Positions 22,854 to 32,506 of a stretch of 64,000 nt of DNA are shown here, in pieces. Positions within the stretch are counted from its first letter, which is position 1. Each line of letters begins with the position of its first letter. Below the pieces are notes generated by a model. It saw nothing but the letters and a program-made list of their open reading frames with translations. It was not told the origin of the DNA and ran no database searches. Location: NCBI RefSeq assembly GCF_025840185.1, contig NZ_JAMPJU010000003.1:310001-374000 (forward strand), given 5' to 3'. The position numbers and the translations under genes are program-made. This DNA is from Brenneria izbisi (lineage in GTDB: Bacteria > Pseudomonadota > Gammaproteobacteria > Enterobacterales > Enterobacteriaceae).

Positions 22854-24428
22854 TCAGGTGACGGGGGCTGGATTGAACACCGCCAGGGCGTTGTGAAGTC
22901 CCCATTGATCTGACCAGGTTTTCTTTTTGCCGCTGGCAATTTCCAAAATGAAATGGAAGAGTTGCCAGCCTACGTCTTCAATTGTCGCTTCGCCGGTAGC
23001 AATGGTTCCGGCATCAATATCCATAAGATCATACCAGCGGTTTGCCAATGCGGTCCGCGTCGCCATCTTGATGACGGGGACGGCAAGTAAGCCATAAGGC
23101 GTGCCGCGTCCGGTGGTAAATACTTGAACGGTGATCCCGGAGGCGAGTTGTTGGGTGCCGCAGACAAAATCACTGGCGGGGGTGGCAGCAAAAATCAGGC
23201 CGCGTTTGGTGGGGCGCTGCCCAGGCGATAGCACTTCAACGATGGCGCTGGTGCCGGACTTGGCAATCGAGCCGAGCGCTTTTTCTACCACATTGGCCAG
23301 TCCGCCTTTTTTGTTGCCGGGTGACGGGTTGGCGCTGCGGTCGGTCTGCCCGCTGTCGAGATAGTTATCGTACCAGGCCATCTCTTCCAGCAGGCGTTTA
23401 CCGACTTCTTGATTAACGGCGCGCGGCGTCAGCAAATGAATGGCGTCACGCACCTCGGTGACTTCGGAGAACATGACGGTGGCGCCACAGCGCACCAGCA
23501 GATCCGAAGCGAACCCAACTGCGGGGTTGGCCGTCACGCCGGAGAAGGCATCGCTGCCGCCGCACTGCATCCCGACCACTAATTCCGATGCCGGACAGAT
23601 TTCACGCTGGCGTTCGTTCAACTTACGCAGATGTTTGTCGGCCATCGTCAGGATATCATCGACCATCGATTTGAAGCCGACATGATGCTCATCCTGCAAG
23701 CGCACAATACTGCTGTCATCCAACGAAATGGCCTGCACGTCCGGCGTGCCTTCAAGCAGACGCTCTGGTTGTAACTTCTCACAACCAAGGCCGACAACCA
23801 GGATTTCGCCGCCGAAATTGGGGTTCAGCGCCAGATTATGCAGGGTACGGATGGGAACCACCGCCGCAGGCGCATTGATGGCGACGCCGCAACCGTAAAG
23901 ATGGTTAAGCGCCACCACGCCATCCACATTCGGATAACGCGGCAGCAGGTCCCGCTCGATAATCCTCACCACATAATCCACCACTCCGGCGACGCAATGG
24001 ACGCTGGTGGTGATGCCAAGCAGGTTTTTGGTGCCGACGCTGCCATCGGTATTACGGTAACCGGCAAAGGTATAACCTTCCAGGGGCGGAAGCGGGGCGG
24101 GAACGTTGGTCGCCAATGGCAGGTCGCCTAGCTTTGGCGCCTGAGGGAGCGCGACCAGCGACTCATCGATCCAGCTTCCCCGTGGAATATCGCGTAATGC
24201 GTAACCAATAACTTCGCCATAGCGGATAATGGCGGCCCCTATGGTGATATCCACCAGCGCAACTTTATGGCCCTGAGGAACATGTTCAATTAATTCAAGA
24301 CCATTATTAAAACGGGTTCCGGCGCGTAAGCCATTATTATTCACGACAATGGCCACATTATCAGCGTCATTAACTTTAATATAAAGAGGGGTTTCTTTTT
24401 CAACATTAATTTCTGGTTTTTCTGACAT
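22854..24428 (-). CDS. garD: Galactarate dehydratase (L-threo-forming)
   Basis: Dehydrates galactarate (mucate) to 5-keto-4-deoxy-D-glucarate, an iron-dependent reaction of the UxaA/altronate-dehydratase family. The 524-aa product aligns over its full length with E. coli GarD. It has an N-terminal SAF-like domain (about residues 15-85), then the catalytic region with [26 protein letters not shown] and [12 protein letters not shown], whose Cys and His residues are metal-ligand candidates. The frame is open to 24530, but ATG 24428 behind AAAGG gives the family-like N-terminus. It is divergent from gudP and ends in its own terminator. The product is the same as that of GudD. Confidence 0.96.
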   Translation of the reverse strand: MSEKPEINVEKETPLYIKVNDADNVAIVVNNNGLRAGTRFNNGLELIEHVPQGHKVALVDITIGAAIIRYGEVIGYALRDIPRGSWIDESLVALPQAPKLGDLPLATNVPAPLPPLEGYTFAGYRNTDGSVGTKNLLGITTSVHCVAGVVDYVVRIIERDLLPRYPNVDGVVALNHLYGCGVAINAPAAVVPIRTLHNLALNPNFGGEILVVGLGCEKLQPERLLEGTPDVQAISLDDSSIVRLQDEHHVGFKSMVDDILTMADKHLRKLNERQREICPASELVVGMQCGGSDAFSGVTANPAVGFASDLLVRCGATVMFSEVTEVRDAIHLLTPRAVNQEVGKRLLEEMAWYDNYLDSGQTDRSANPSPGNKKGGLANVVEKALGSIAKSGTSAIVEVLSPGQRPTKRGLIFAATPASDFVCGTQQLASGITVQVFTTGRGTPYGLLAVPVIKMATRTALANRWYDLMDIDAGTIATGEATIEDVGWQLFHFILEIASGKKKTWSDQWGLHNALAVFNPAPVT

Positions 24429-24585
24429 GATGAAAACCTTTATTGTGTATTTATAAAATACGTCTTGCGATATCAGCGACATTGCCATTAATGAGTATAC
24501 GTGAGCAATAAATGGTCTTGCACTATGCATTTGACTAAAGAAGTGCGTTTTAAAATCTATTTTTCAGGGCGAGTTGCTAATCTTT

Positions 24586-24601
24586 GGTGAAGTCGCTCAC
24601 A
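24586..24601. promoter_or_regulatory. Candidate CRP site
   Basis: GGTGA-AGTCGC-TCACA matches the CRP core TGTGA-N6-TCACA with one mismatch in the left half-site. It sits in the garD-gudP divergent region, where catabolite control would make sense. Weak on sequence alone. Confidence 0.35.
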
Positions 24602-24669
24602 CTCTTTTTTTATAAAAACAGGTGCTGAGCTTCGGGGGATTAAATATGTTATCAATCGCAGGAAATGTT

Positions 24670-24684
24670 CGGTTTTCGTGAAAT
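24670..24684 (+). repeat. 15-base element shared with the gudX upstream region (copy 1)
   Basis: CGGTTTTCGTGAAAT occurs here, 271 bases before gudP, and identically at 26403-26417, 267 bases before gudX. The similar distances to two co-functional genes suggest a regulator site; this is inference. Confidence 0.5.
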
Positions 24685-24954
24685 GCCTCGCACTATATAG
24701 GGCAAGTGCACCAACATATTGACAACGATTATTTTAATGTTGTGCTTTTCTCTAGTGAGCAAGGCGTGGGTAAAAATTATAATTATCCGGCGAGTGAAAA
24801 TATCAGCTAATTACGCTGATGCTATATAGCCTGGCTATTCGCAAAAAAAATAAATGGCAATTTACTTTCCACTGATCTTCATTCTGATAATCCTACCTGC
24901 ATTATCTGTTAGTCGGAATGAATGAGCGAACCGCGATTGAAGCAGGAGTTCATC

Positions 24955-26307
24955 ATGAATACAGCAAGCTCAGCGGCTGGCGCTATACAAAAGAGAACCA
25001 ACGCCCGCTACTGGATTGTCGTGATGTTGTTTATCGTCACGTCATTTAACTATGGCGATCGTGCCACACTTTCCATTGCCGGTTCGGCGATGTCCCAGGA
25101 AATCGGGCTGGATGCCGTGGGCATGGGATTCATTTTCTCCGCCTTCTCATGGGCATATGTTATTGGGCAAATCCCTGGCGGCTGGCTGCTTGACCGCTTC
25201 GGTTCCAAACGTGTTTACTTCTGGAGTATTTTTACCTGGTCGTTGTTCACCCTGTTGCAAGGGTTCGTCGATCTGTTCCCCACCACCGCATCCATTGTTA
25301 TTGCGCTGTTCTTCCTGCGCTTTATGGTCGGGTTGTGTGAGTCTCCCTCGTTCCCCGGCAACAGTCGTATCGTCGCTGCCTGGTTCCCCGCGCAGGAGCG
25401 TGGTACGGCGGTTTCCATTTTTAACTCCGCACAGTATTTCGCCACGGTTATTTTTGCGCCGATTATGGGCTGGTTGACGCATGCGGTCGGCTGGGCGCAC
25501 GTGTTCTGGTTTATGGGCGGGCTGGGGATCATCATCAGTATTCTGTGGTTGAAAGTGATCCACGATCCGAAAGATCACCCAAGCGTCAATCAGGCGGAGC
25601 TTGATTATATTGAAGCGGGCGGCGCGCTGATCAATATGGATGCCAAGGGGGTGAAGAAAGAAACGGTTAAAGGAGAAAAATGGTATCAGGTTAAGCAATT
25701 GCTGCAATCCCGCATGATGATTGGTGTTTACATCGGGCAATATTGCATAAATGCGCTGACGTACTTTTTTATCACCTGGTTTCCGCTTTATCTGGTTCAG
25801 GCGCGCGGTATGTCGATCCTTAAGGCCGGGTTTGTGGCGTCTGTGCCCGCTATCTGCGGTTTCGTGGGCGGCGTGCTGGGCGGCGTGATTTCCGATTACC
25901 TGATGCGCCGCACCAATTCACTGACATTTGCCCGTAAAACCCCCATTGTTCTGGGGATGTTCCTCTCGATGTCGATGGTGATTTGTAATTATGTTGAAAC
26001 CGAATGGGTGGTTATTGCGGTCATGTCGGCCGCCTTCTTCGGTAAAGGCATCGGCGCACTGGGCTGGGCGGTGATGGCGGATACCGCGCCTAAAGAAATC
26101 AGCGGGTTAAGCGGCGGTTTGTTTAATACATGCGGCAACGCTTCCGGTATCGTGACGCCAATCGCCATTGGTTACATCATCGGTATGACGGGATCATTCA
26201 ACGGCGGTCTGGTGTATGTCGGTATTCATGCTCTGGTCGCCATCGTCAGTTACTTGTTTATTGTGGGTGAAATCAAGCGCATTGAACTGAAACCCTTCCG
26301 GCAATAA
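24955..26307 (+). CDS. gudP: Glucarate/galactarate MFS transporter GudP
   Basis: Inner-membrane proton symporter of the anion:cation symporter branch of the MFS, importing D-glucarate and probably galactarate. The 450-aa product has twelve predicted membrane helices. Signature segments include SFNYGDRATLSIAG in helix 1, GGWLLDRFGSKRVYFWS between helices 2 and 3, and GNSRIVAAWFPAQERG. It is closer to E. coli GudP (450 aa) than to GarP (444 aa). Start ATG 24955 follows GGAG at six bases; an upstream in-frame start at 24922 is unlikely. A strong terminator after the gene separates it from gudX, unlike the compact gudPXD operon of E. coli. Confidence 0.94.
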   Translation: MNTASSAAGAIQKRTNARYWIVVMLFIVTSFNYGDRATLSIAGSAMSQEIGLDAVGMGFIFSAFSWAYVIGQIPGGWLLDRFGSKRVYFWSIFTWSLFTLLQGFVDLFPTTASIVIALFFLRFMVGLCESPSFPGNSRIVAAWFPAQERGTAVSIFNSAQYFATVIFAPIMGWLTHAVGWAHVFWFMGGLGIIISILWLKVIHDPKDHPSVNQAELDYIEAGGALINMDAKGVKKETVKGEKWYQVKQLLQSRMMIGVYIGQYCINALTYFFITWFPLYLVQARGMSILKAGFVASVPAICGFVGGVLGGVISDYLMRRTNSLTFARKTPIVLGMFLSMSMVICNYVETEWVVIAVMSAAFFGKGIGALGWAVMADTAPKEISGLSGGLFNTCGNASGIVTPIAIGYIIGMTGSFNGGLVYVGIHALVAIVSYLFIVGEIKRIELKPFRQ

Positions 26308-26333
26308 CACGGGTGTTTACCTGATATTTTAAA

Positions 26334-26375
26334 CGCCGCGCTATTTTCCAATAGCGCGGCGCGGTATTTATTTTA
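26334..26375 (+). terminator. Intrinsic terminator after gudP
   Basis: A perfect 12-bp stem CGCCGCGCTATT (26334-26345) / AATAGCGCGGCG (26350-26361) with a 4-base loop, followed by CGGTATTTATTTT. Confidence 0.85.
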
Positions 26376-26402
26376 GCTCAGGCGGCGGGTTTTTTCGTGA
26401 TA

Positions 26403-26417
26403 CGGTTTTCGTGAAAT
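26403..26417 (+). repeat. 15-base element shared with the gudP upstream region (copy 2)
   Basis: CGGTTTTCGTGAAAT, identical to 24670-24684. A partial third copy, TTTTCGTGA, lies 14 bases upstream at 26392-26400, giving a direct-repeat arrangement typical of activator sites. Confidence 0.5.
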
Positions 26418-26683
26418 ACATCCCATTGAGTTGTGCCGATGACATATTTAATCTGATTTTTCCGGTTGAATACTGAGCTATTGCCCAATGAGTTGTGAAA
26501 TAAGAAAACTTATAATTTTAATCGAAGCTGACAGAGTAAAGTAATGATGGTGTTGTTTTATTAATGATTTCATCAATGCGCCTTTTTGATAACGCCACTC
26601 TCTGGTTTTTCTTTATCAGCCAATCCTCACTTATTCAACATAAAGATGAGCGTTATTCACCGGTTTAATTCCAGGAGAGTGTA

Positions 26684-28027
26684 ATGGGCAGCAATAACGT
26701 TTCAGAAACCCCCATCATTACCGATATGAAAGTTATTCCCGTCGCTGGTTATGACAGCATGTTATTAAATATCGGCGGCGCGCATGGCGCTTATTTTACC
26801 CGTAATATCGTCATCCTGACCGATAACGCCGGCCATACCGGTGTCGGCGAAGCGCCGGGCGGCGAAGTGATTTACAACACGTTGGCAGAAGCGATTCCAC
26901 GCGTGAAAGGTCAGCAAATTGCCCGTATGAACCGTCTGGTGCATGACGTGCATAAGGGCAACCAGTCCTCGGATTTCGATTCCTTTGGTAAAGGCGCCTG
27001 GACGTTTGAATTACGGGTGAATGCCGTGGCCGCGCTGGAGGCCGCCTTGCTCGACCTGATGGGGCAGTTTATGGGCGTGCCGGTGGCAGAACTGCTGGGG
27101 CCGGGTAAACAGCGTGATGAGGTTACGGTACTGGGCTACCTATTCTACATTGGCGATCGCACAAAAACCGATTTGCCTTATCTGAGCGGTGAACAGGGCA
27201 AGCATGAGTGGTATCGCCTGCGTCATCAGCCAGCGATGAATAGCGAGGCGGTGGTCCGTCTGGCTGAAGCGACAGCCGATCGTTATGGGTTTAAAGATTT
27301 CAAACTGAAAGGCGGTGTGTTGCCGGGCGAGCAGGAAATAGACACCGTCAAGGCGCTTAAACAACGTTTCCCGGATGCGCGTATCACGGTCGATCCGAAC
27401 GGCGCCTGGCGACTGGATGAAGCCATTCGTCTGTGTAAAGACATGCAAGGCGTTCTGACTTACGCCGAAGATCCGTGTGGCGCTGAACAGGGTTTTTCCG
27501 GTCGGGAAGTGATGGCGGAATTCCGCCGCGCCACCGGCCTGCCGGTCGCCACCAATATGATCGCCACCAACTGGCGTGAAATGAATCATGCCGTCATGTT
27601 GCAGGCTGTGGATATCCCGCTGGCCGATCCGCATTTCTGGACGATGCACGGCGCCGTGCGCGTAGCGCAGATGTGCGATGAATGGGGTCTCACCTGGGGA
27701 TGTCACTCCAATAACCACTTTGATGTTTCGTTGGCCATGTTTACGCATGTGGGGGCCGCTGCGCCAGGCAATCCAACTGCGATCGACACGCACTGGATCT
27801 GGCAGGAAGGCCAACATCTGACCAAAGAACCACTGCAAATCGTCAATGGAAAAATCCGGGTGCCGGACCGTCCGGGACTCGGTATTGAGTTGGATATGGA
27901 TCAGGTGATGAAGGCGCATGAACGCCATAAAAAATTGCCAAGCGGCGCGCGTAACGACGCGGCGGCGATGCAATACCTGATCCCCGGTTGGACGTTTGAT
28001 CGCAAACGCCCGGTATTTGGTCGCTAA
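26684..28027 (+). CDS. gudX: Glucarate dehydratase-related protein GudX
   Basis: Enolase-superfamily paralogue of GudD, 447 aa. The barrel retains the catalytic set by position: K207 and K209 in KLKGG, metal ligands D237, E262 and N291, and the D315/H341 dyad (H in CHSNNH). In E. coli GudX is known as the poorly active glucarate dehydratase-related protein, so its role beside GudD is unclear; it may act on a related aldarate or modulate GudD. It is followed by gudD after 39 bases and is probably the first gene of a separate transcript, since a terminator and 320 bases precede it. ATG 26684 has GGAG upstream. Confidence 0.93.
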   Translation: MGSNNVSETPIITDMKVIPVAGYDSMLLNIGGAHGAYFTRNIVILTDNAGHTGVGEAPGGEVIYNTLAEAIPRVKGQQIARMNRLVHDVHKGNQSSDFDSFGKGAWTFELRVNAVAALEAALLDLMGQFMGVPVAELLGPGKQRDEVTVLGYLFYIGDRTKTDLPYLSGEQGKHEWYRLRHQPAMNSEAVVRLAEATADRYGFKDFKLKGGVLPGEQEIDTVKALKQRFPDARITVDPNGAWRLDEAIRLCKDMQGVLTYAEDPCGAEQGFSGREVMAEFRRATGLPVATNMIATNWREMNHAVMLQAVDIPLADPHFWTMHGAVRVAQMCDEWGLTWGCHSNNHFDVSLAMFTHVGAAAPGNPTAIDTHWIWQEGQHLTKEPLQIVNGKIRVPDRPGLGIELDMDQVMKAHERHKKLPSGARNDAAAMQYLIPGWTFDRKRPVFGR

Positions 28028-28066
28028 CCCTACGCGACCCCGCTAAATGATAAAAAGGATAAAAAT

Positions 28067-29407
28067 ATGACGTTGCAAAGTACGACGCCGGTTATTACCG
28101 GCATGCAGGTTATCCCCGTTGCCGGGTATGACAGCATGTTGCTGAACCTCAGCGGCGCGCACGCGCCTTACTTCACCCGCAATATCGTGATCATTAAGGA
28201 TAACGCCGGACATACGGGCGTGGGTGAAATTCCGGGCGGCGAGAAAATACGCCAGACGCTGGAAGAGGCCAGCGAACTGGTGGTGGGTAGGACGCTGGGG
28301 GAATATAAGAATGTGATGTCCAGGGTTCGTGCTCAGTTCGCTGACCGCGACGCGGCCGGGCGCGGTTTACAGACATTCGATCTGCGCACCACGATCCATG
28401 TCGTCACCGGTATCGAGGCGGCGATGCTCGATCTGCTGGGACAGTTCCTTAATGTGAGCGTCGCCTCGTTGCTGGGCGATGGTCAACAACGCGATGCGGT
28501 GGAAATGCTGGGTTATCTGTTCTACGTCGGCGATCGCAACAAAACCGATCTCCCGTACCAAAGTCAGCCGGATGAAAAATGCGACTGGTATCGGCTGCGC
28601 CATGAGGAGGCCTTGACGCCGCAAAGCATTGTGCGTTTGGCGGAAGCGGCTTACGAAAAATACGGCTTCAATGATTTCAAACTGAAGGGCGGCGTACTGG
28701 CGGGTAGTGAAGAAGCCGAAGCGGTGACCGCGCTGGCAAAACGTTTCCCACAGGCGCGTATCACACTTGACCCGAATGGCGCCTGGTCGTTGGAAGAAGC
28801 GATCCGGCTTGGCAAGCAGTTGCGCGGCGTATTGGCGTATGCGGAAGATCCCTGCGGCGCGGAGCAGGGGTTCTCCGGGCGTGAAGTGATGGCGGAATTC
28901 CGGCGTGCCACTGGCCTGCCGACCGCCACCAACATGATCGCCACCGACTGGCGGCAGATGGGACACACCATTTCGCTGCAATCGGTCGATATTCCGTTGG
29001 CGGACCCGCATTTCTGGACGATGCAAGGTTCTGTGCGTGTCGCGCAGATGTGTCACGAATGGGGCCTGACCTGGGGCTCGCACTCCAATAACCACTTTGA
29101 TGTCTCTCTGGCGATGTTCACCCATGTCGCGGCGGCGGCGCCGGGCAAAATCACGGCGATTGATACGCATTGGATCTGGCAGGAGGGCAATCAGCGCCTG
29201 ACTAAAGCGCCGTTGCAGATCGCGGGCGGCATGGTGGAAGTACCGAAGAAACCCGGCCTGGGCATCGAGTTGGATATGGCGCAGGTGATGAAGGCGCATG
29301 AACTGTATAAAAACAGGGGGCTGGGAGCGCGTAACGACGCCATGGGCATGCAGTATCTGATACCAGGCTGGACGTTTGATCACAAACGCCCGTGTCTGGT
29401 TCGTTAA
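28067..29407 (+). CDS. gudD: Glucarate dehydratase
   Basis: Dehydrates D-glucarate (and L-idarate) to 5-keto-4-deoxy-D-glucarate in the cytosol, Mg-dependent. The 446-aa product has the length of E. coli GudD and the same catalytic numbering: K205 and K207 (KLKGG), D235, E260, N289, D313 and H339. The capping-domain residues around [11 protein letters not shown] are present. It is strongly similar to the gudX product just upstream, a tandem duplication inherited across enterobacteria. GudX can be told apart by its CHSNNH versus SHSNNH here. RBS AAGGA lies before the ATG. Confidence 0.96.
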   Translation: MTLQSTTPVITGMQVIPVAGYDSMLLNLSGAHAPYFTRNIVIIKDNAGHTGVGEIPGGEKIRQTLEEASELVVGRTLGEYKNVMSRVRAQFADRDAAGRGLQTFDLRTTIHVVTGIEAAMLDLLGQFLNVSVASLLGDGQQRDAVEMLGYLFYVGDRNKTDLPYQSQPDEKCDWYRLRHEEALTPQSIVRLAEAAYEKYGFNDFKLKGGVLAGSEEAEAVTALAKRFPQARITLDPNGAWSLEEAIRLGKQLRGVLAYAEDPCGAEQGFSGREVMAEFRRATGLPTATNMIATDWRQMGHTISLQSVDIPLADPHFWTMQGSVRVAQMCHEWGLTWGSHSNNHFDVSLAMFTHVAAAAPGKITAIDTHWIWQEGNQRLTKAPLQIAGGMVEVPKKPGLGIELDMAQVMKAHELYKNRGLGARNDAMGMQYLIPGWTFDHKRPCLVR

Positions 29408-29478
29408 CCGTTGCTTTTATTGGCTGTTTGCTGACGTCGCCTCAACCGGGGCGGCGCCGGAATGACTGAGGATAAAAA

Positions 29479-30249
29479 ATGAAGACTCCGTTGTTACCTA
29501 ACCGTTTTCGTCAGGATCTACGGCAGGGAAAAACTTTGATCGGCTGCTGGTGCGCGTTGGGGAATCCGATAACCACCGAAGTGCTGGGGCTGGCGGGTTT
29601 TGACTGGCTGGTACTGGATGGCGAACATGCGCCTAACGATATCATGACGTTTATTCCGCAATTGATGGCGCTGCAAGGCAGCCACAGCGCGCCAGTGGTT
29701 CGCCCGCCGTGTAATGAGCCGGTCATCATCAAGCGTTTGCTGGATATCGGTTTCAATAACTTTTTGATCCCCTTTGTGGAATCCGAGGAGGAAGCCGTTC
29801 GCGCGGTGGCGTCAACCCGCTATCCGCCTGCCGGCATCCGCGGGGTATCGGTGGCGCATCGTAGCAACTGCTACGGTACCGAACCTGATTACTTCGCGAC
29901 CATTAACCAACACATTACCGTCATGGTGCAGATTGAAAGTCAGCAAGGCGTGGACAATCTGGATGAGATCGCCGCCGTGGACGGGGTGGACGGCATTTTT
30001 GTCGGGCCGGGCGATCTGTCCGCCGCGCTGGGGTATCTGGGGCAGCCGAACCATCCTGAAGTCCAGCGGGTTATCCGTCATATCTTTGAACGCGCCGCGG
30101 CGCACCACAAGCCTTGCGGTATTTTGGCCCCGGTGGAAGCCGATGCCCGCCGGTATCTGGAATGGGGCGCGACCTTCGTGGCGGTCGGCAGCGATCTGGG
30201 GGTGTTCCGTGGCGCAACACAGGCGTTGCGCGACAAATTTAAAGCGTAG
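29479..30249 (+). CDS. garL: 5-keto-4-deoxy-D-glucarate aldolase
   Basis: Class II HpcH/HpaI-family aldolase that cleaves 5-keto-4-deoxy-D-glucarate, from GudD and GarD, to pyruvate and tartronate semialdehyde. The 256-aa product has the E. coli GarL length. It contains LDGEHAPND (acidic/His active-site region near residues 47-55), [11 protein letters not shown] with the conserved Arg, and [11 protein letters not shown] plus [12 protein letters not shown] around the metal-binding Glu and Asp. It lies 71 bases after gudD and 62 before garR on the same strand, so it probably belongs to that operon. In E. coli garL belongs to the separate garPLRK locus. Confidence 0.95.
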   Translation: MKTPLLPNRFRQDLRQGKTLIGCWCALGNPITTEVLGLAGFDWLVLDGEHAPNDIMTFIPQLMALQGSHSAPVVRPPCNEPVIIKRLLDIGFNNFLIPFVESEEEAVRAVASTRYPPAGIRGVSVAHRSNCYGTEPDYFATINQHITVMVQIESQQGVDNLDEIAAVDGVDGIFVGPGDLSAALGYLGQPNHPEVQRVIRHIFERAAAHHKPCGILAPVEADARRYLEWGATFVAVGSDLGVFRGATQALRDKFKA

Positions 30250-30311
30250 CTCCGCTGTGCGTTAAGCGCACAGCGGCAGTGATCAAGACATCAGACAATG
30301 AGGTTATAGCG

Positions 30312-31196
30312 ATGAAAATTGGTTTTATTGGACTGGGTATCATGGGAAAACCGATGAGTAAAAATCTGCTGCAAGCAGGTTACTCATTAGTCGTGATGGA
30401 CAGAAATCAGCAGGCCGTCGCCGAGGTTGTCGCCGCAGGCGCACTGGCCGCGCAAACGCCAAGGCAGGTGGCGGAACAGTGTGAGGTGATCATCACCATG
30501 TTGCCTAATTCTCCCCATGTCAAAGAGGTGGTGCTGGGAGAAAACGGCGTTATCGAAGGCGCGCGCGCCGGCAGCATTGTGGTGGACATGAGTTCGATCG
30601 CGCCGCTCGCCAGCCGGGAGATCGCCTGCGTGTTGGCGGAAAAAGAGATCGCGATGCTGGATGCGCCGGTCAGCGGCGGCGAACCCAAAGCGATTGATGG
30701 CACCCTGTCGGTCATGGTCGGCGGCGATAAAGCGCAGTTCGACCGCTGTTTCGACATCCTGAAATCGATGGCTGGTTCTGTGGTGCACACCGGCGATATC
30801 GGCGCGGGCAACGTGACCAAACTGGCGAATCAGGTGATTGTGGCGTTGAACATTGCGGCGATGTCGGAAGCGTTGGTGCTGGCGACCAAAGCCGGCGTCA
30901 ACCCGGATCTGGTTTATCAGGCGATCCGCGGTGGTCTGGCGGGCAGCACCGTGCTGGATGCCAAAGCGCCGATGGTATTAGATCGCAACTTCAAGCCGGG
31001 TTTCCGTATCGATTTGCATATCAAGGATCTGGCCAATGCGCTGGATACGTCACACGGCGTGGGGGCGCAACTGCCGCTGACGGCCACGGTGATGGAGATG
31101 ATGCAGGCATTGAAAGCGGATGATTTGGGTAGCGCCGATCACAGTGCGTTGGCCTGCTACTATGAAAAATTGGCTAAAGTGGAAGTATCACGCTAA
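30312..31196 (+). CDS. garR: 2-hydroxy-3-oxopropionate (tartronate semialdehyde) reductase
   Basis: NAD(P)H-dependent beta-hydroxyacid dehydrogenase reducing tartronate semialdehyde to D-glycerate. The 294-aa product equals E. coli GarR. Rossmann fingerprint GFIGLGIMGKPM (residues 4-15), substrate-binding DAPVSGGEPKAIDGTLSVMVGG, and catalytic Lys in GNVTKLANQ (about K171). The frame opens upstream to 30279, but ATG 30312 matches the family N-terminus MKIGFIG. It lies between garL and garK. Confidence 0.96.
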   Translation: MKIGFIGLGIMGKPMSKNLLQAGYSLVVMDRNQQAVAEVVAAGALAAQTPRQVAEQCEVIITMLPNSPHVKEVVLGENGVIEGARAGSIVVDMSSIAPLASREIACVLAEKEIAMLDAPVSGGEPKAIDGTLSVMVGGDKAQFDRCFDILKSMAGSVVHTGDIGAGNVTKLANQVIVALNIAAMSEALVLATKAGVNPDLVYQAIRGGLAGSTVLDAKAPMVLDRNFKPGFRIDLHIKDLANALDTSHGVGAQLPLTATVMEMMQALKADDLGSADHSALACYYEKLAKVEVSR

Positions 31197-31212
31197 ATCG
31201 TGACGAGCTCCC

Positions 31213-31247
31213 AGCCAGACAAGCGCGCCGTCGGCACTTGTCTGGCT
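31213..31247. other. Stem-loop between garR and garK
   Basis: A perfect 11-bp inverted repeat AGCCAGACAAG (31213-31223) / CTTGTCTGGCT (31237-31247) with a 13-base loop and no T-run. It could stabilise the upstream transcript end or reduce readthrough into garK. The structure is seen; the role is inferred. Confidence 0.5.
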
Positions 31248-31314
31248 GAGGATAATCATTCTGATAAGCGCCGATTCAGTAGCGCGCGAATTATTGATGC
31301 AATCGGAACGTTTA

Positions 31315-31348
31315 TGAAATCGGATGGTTTTTGATATCGGATGGTTTA
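31315..31348 (+). repeat. 17-bp tandem duplication at the garK start
   Basis: TGAAATCGGATGGTTTT (31315-31331) is followed directly by TGATATCGGATGGTTTA (31332-31348). The first copy contributes to a six-codon frame (ATG 31314 to TGA 31334, peptide MKSDGF) just before the real garK ATG. Confidence 0.75.
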
Positions 31349-32490
31349 TGAAAATAGTTATCGCACCGGATTCTTATAAAGAGAGCTTGTCCGCACACGA
31401 AGTGGCTACTCAGATCGAAAAGGGATTTCGTGACATCTTTCCCGATGCCTGCTACATCAAACTGCCGGTCGCCGATGGGGGCGAGGGGACGGTGGAGGCC
31501 ATGGTTGCGGCCACACACGGCAAAATAGTGCAGGTAAAAGTGACGGGGCCGCTAGGGGACAGGATCGAGGCGTTTTTCGGCCTGTCGGGTGATGAGAAAA
31601 CGGCGTTTATCGAGATGGCGGCGGCCAGCGGGTTGGAGCGCGTACCCGCCCAACAGCGCAACCCATTGCTGACCACCAGTTACGGAACGGGAGAACTGAT
31701 TCGTTGTGCATTGGATCATGGCGTGAAACATTGCATCATCGGTATTGGCGGCAGCGCCACCAATGACGGCGGTTCGGGAATGGCGCAGGCGCTGGGCGCC
31801 AGACTGCTCAATGATAGCGGTAACCAGATTGGCTATGGCGGCGGCGCGCTTGATGAACTGGCAAGTATAGATATTCATGAACTGGACCCGCGCATTAACG
31901 ATTGTCGCTTTGAAGTGGCCTGTGATGTCACCAATCCGCTAACCGGGAAACAGGGCGCCTCGGCGATATTTGGTCCGCAGAAAGGCGCGACGACCGGGAT
32001 GATCGAACAACTCGACAACGCCCTTAAACATTATGCGGCAGTGATCCGTCGTGATCTGGATATGGACGTTGAACAGGTGCCTGGCGCTGGCGCGGCTGGC
32101 GGCATGGGCGCGGCGTTGCAGGCTTTCTGCGGCGCCGAATTACGGCAGGGCATTGAGATCGTAACCGAGGCCCTGGGGCTGGATGAACTGGTCAGAGACG
32201 CCACTCTGGTTATTACCGGTGAAGGCCGGATCGATAGCCAGACGATCCACGGCAAGGTGCCGATTGGTGTGGCGCGGGTGGCTAAACGTTACGATAAACC
32301 GGTGATCGGCATTGCCGGCAGCCTGACGGCGGATGTGGGGGGGGTTCATGAGCACGGTTTGGATGCCGTATTCAGCGTGCTGTACAACATTTGTTCGCTG
32401 GAGGAAGCATTGGATAATGCCGCAGACAATGTACGGATGACCGCGCGTAATATTGCCGCTGTTATCAAGTTGTCGAAAGATTTATCGTAG
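31348..32490 (+). CDS. garK: Glycerate 2-kinase GarK
   Basis: Phosphorylates D-glycerate to 2-phosphoglycerate, the exit of the aldarate pathway into glycolysis. The 380-aa product is a type I glycerate kinase (GckA/GarK-like, TIGR00045 family). It has the N-terminal MKIVIAPDSYKESLSA, the glycine-rich GIGGSATNDGGSGMAQALGA and the GAGAAGGMGAAL loops. The start is ATG 31348, which sits at the end of a tandem duplication and has only a weak GGA ribosome site. A frame extension to 31324 is unlikely. It lies 151 bases after garR, so it may have its own promoter or depend on readthrough. It is convergent with barA. Confidence 0.95.
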   Translation: MKIVIAPDSYKESLSAHEVATQIEKGFRDIFPDACYIKLPVADGGEGTVEAMVAATHGKIVQVKVTGPLGDRIEAFFGLSGDEKTAFIEMAAASGLERVPAQQRNPLLTTSYGTGELIRCALDHGVKHCIIGIGGSATNDGGSGMAQALGARLLNDSGNQIGYGGGALDELASIDIHELDPRINDCRFEVACDVTNPLTGKQGASAIFGPQKGATTGMIEQLDNALKHYAAVIRRDLDMDVEQVPGAGAAGGMGAALQAFCGAELRQGIEIVTEALGLDELVRDATLVITGEGRIDSQTIHGKVPIGVARVAKRYDKPVIGIAGSLTADVGGVHEHGLDAVFSVLYNICSLEEALDNAADNVRMTARNIAAVIKLSKDLS

Positions 32491-32506
32491 TGCGTCAGGA
32501 TCAGCG

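Larger units (their letters stand above)
24429..24954. promoter_or_regulatory. Divergent control region between garD and gudP
   Basis: This 526-base AT-rich spacer must hold promoters for garD (left) and gudP (right). Visible elements are a CRP-like palindrome at 24586-24601 and the 15-base element CGGTTTTCGTGAAAT at 24670-24684, repeated before gudX. GGAG at 24945-24948 is the gudP ribosome binding site. No coding frame is seen. In E. coli these genes are activated by CdaR; I cannot name a CdaR consensus with certainty. Confidence 0.6.
26308..26683. promoter_or_regulatory. gudP-gudX intergenic control region
   Basis: This 376-base spacer begins with the gudP terminator and then carries two tandem TTTTCGTGA copies (26392-26400 and 26406-26414). 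The second is part of the 15-base element shared with the gudP promoter region. Two TGAGTTGTG copies follow (26425-26433 and 26488-26496). It ends with GGAG before gudX. The layout implies an independent promoter for gudX-gudD-garL-garR-garK. Confidence 0.55.

Noticed and set aside
28367-29383. Long antisense frames opposite gudX and gudD (27140-27973 and 28367-29383)
   Set aside because: The two show similar antisense sequences only because gudX and gudD are paralogues. No independent coding evidence.
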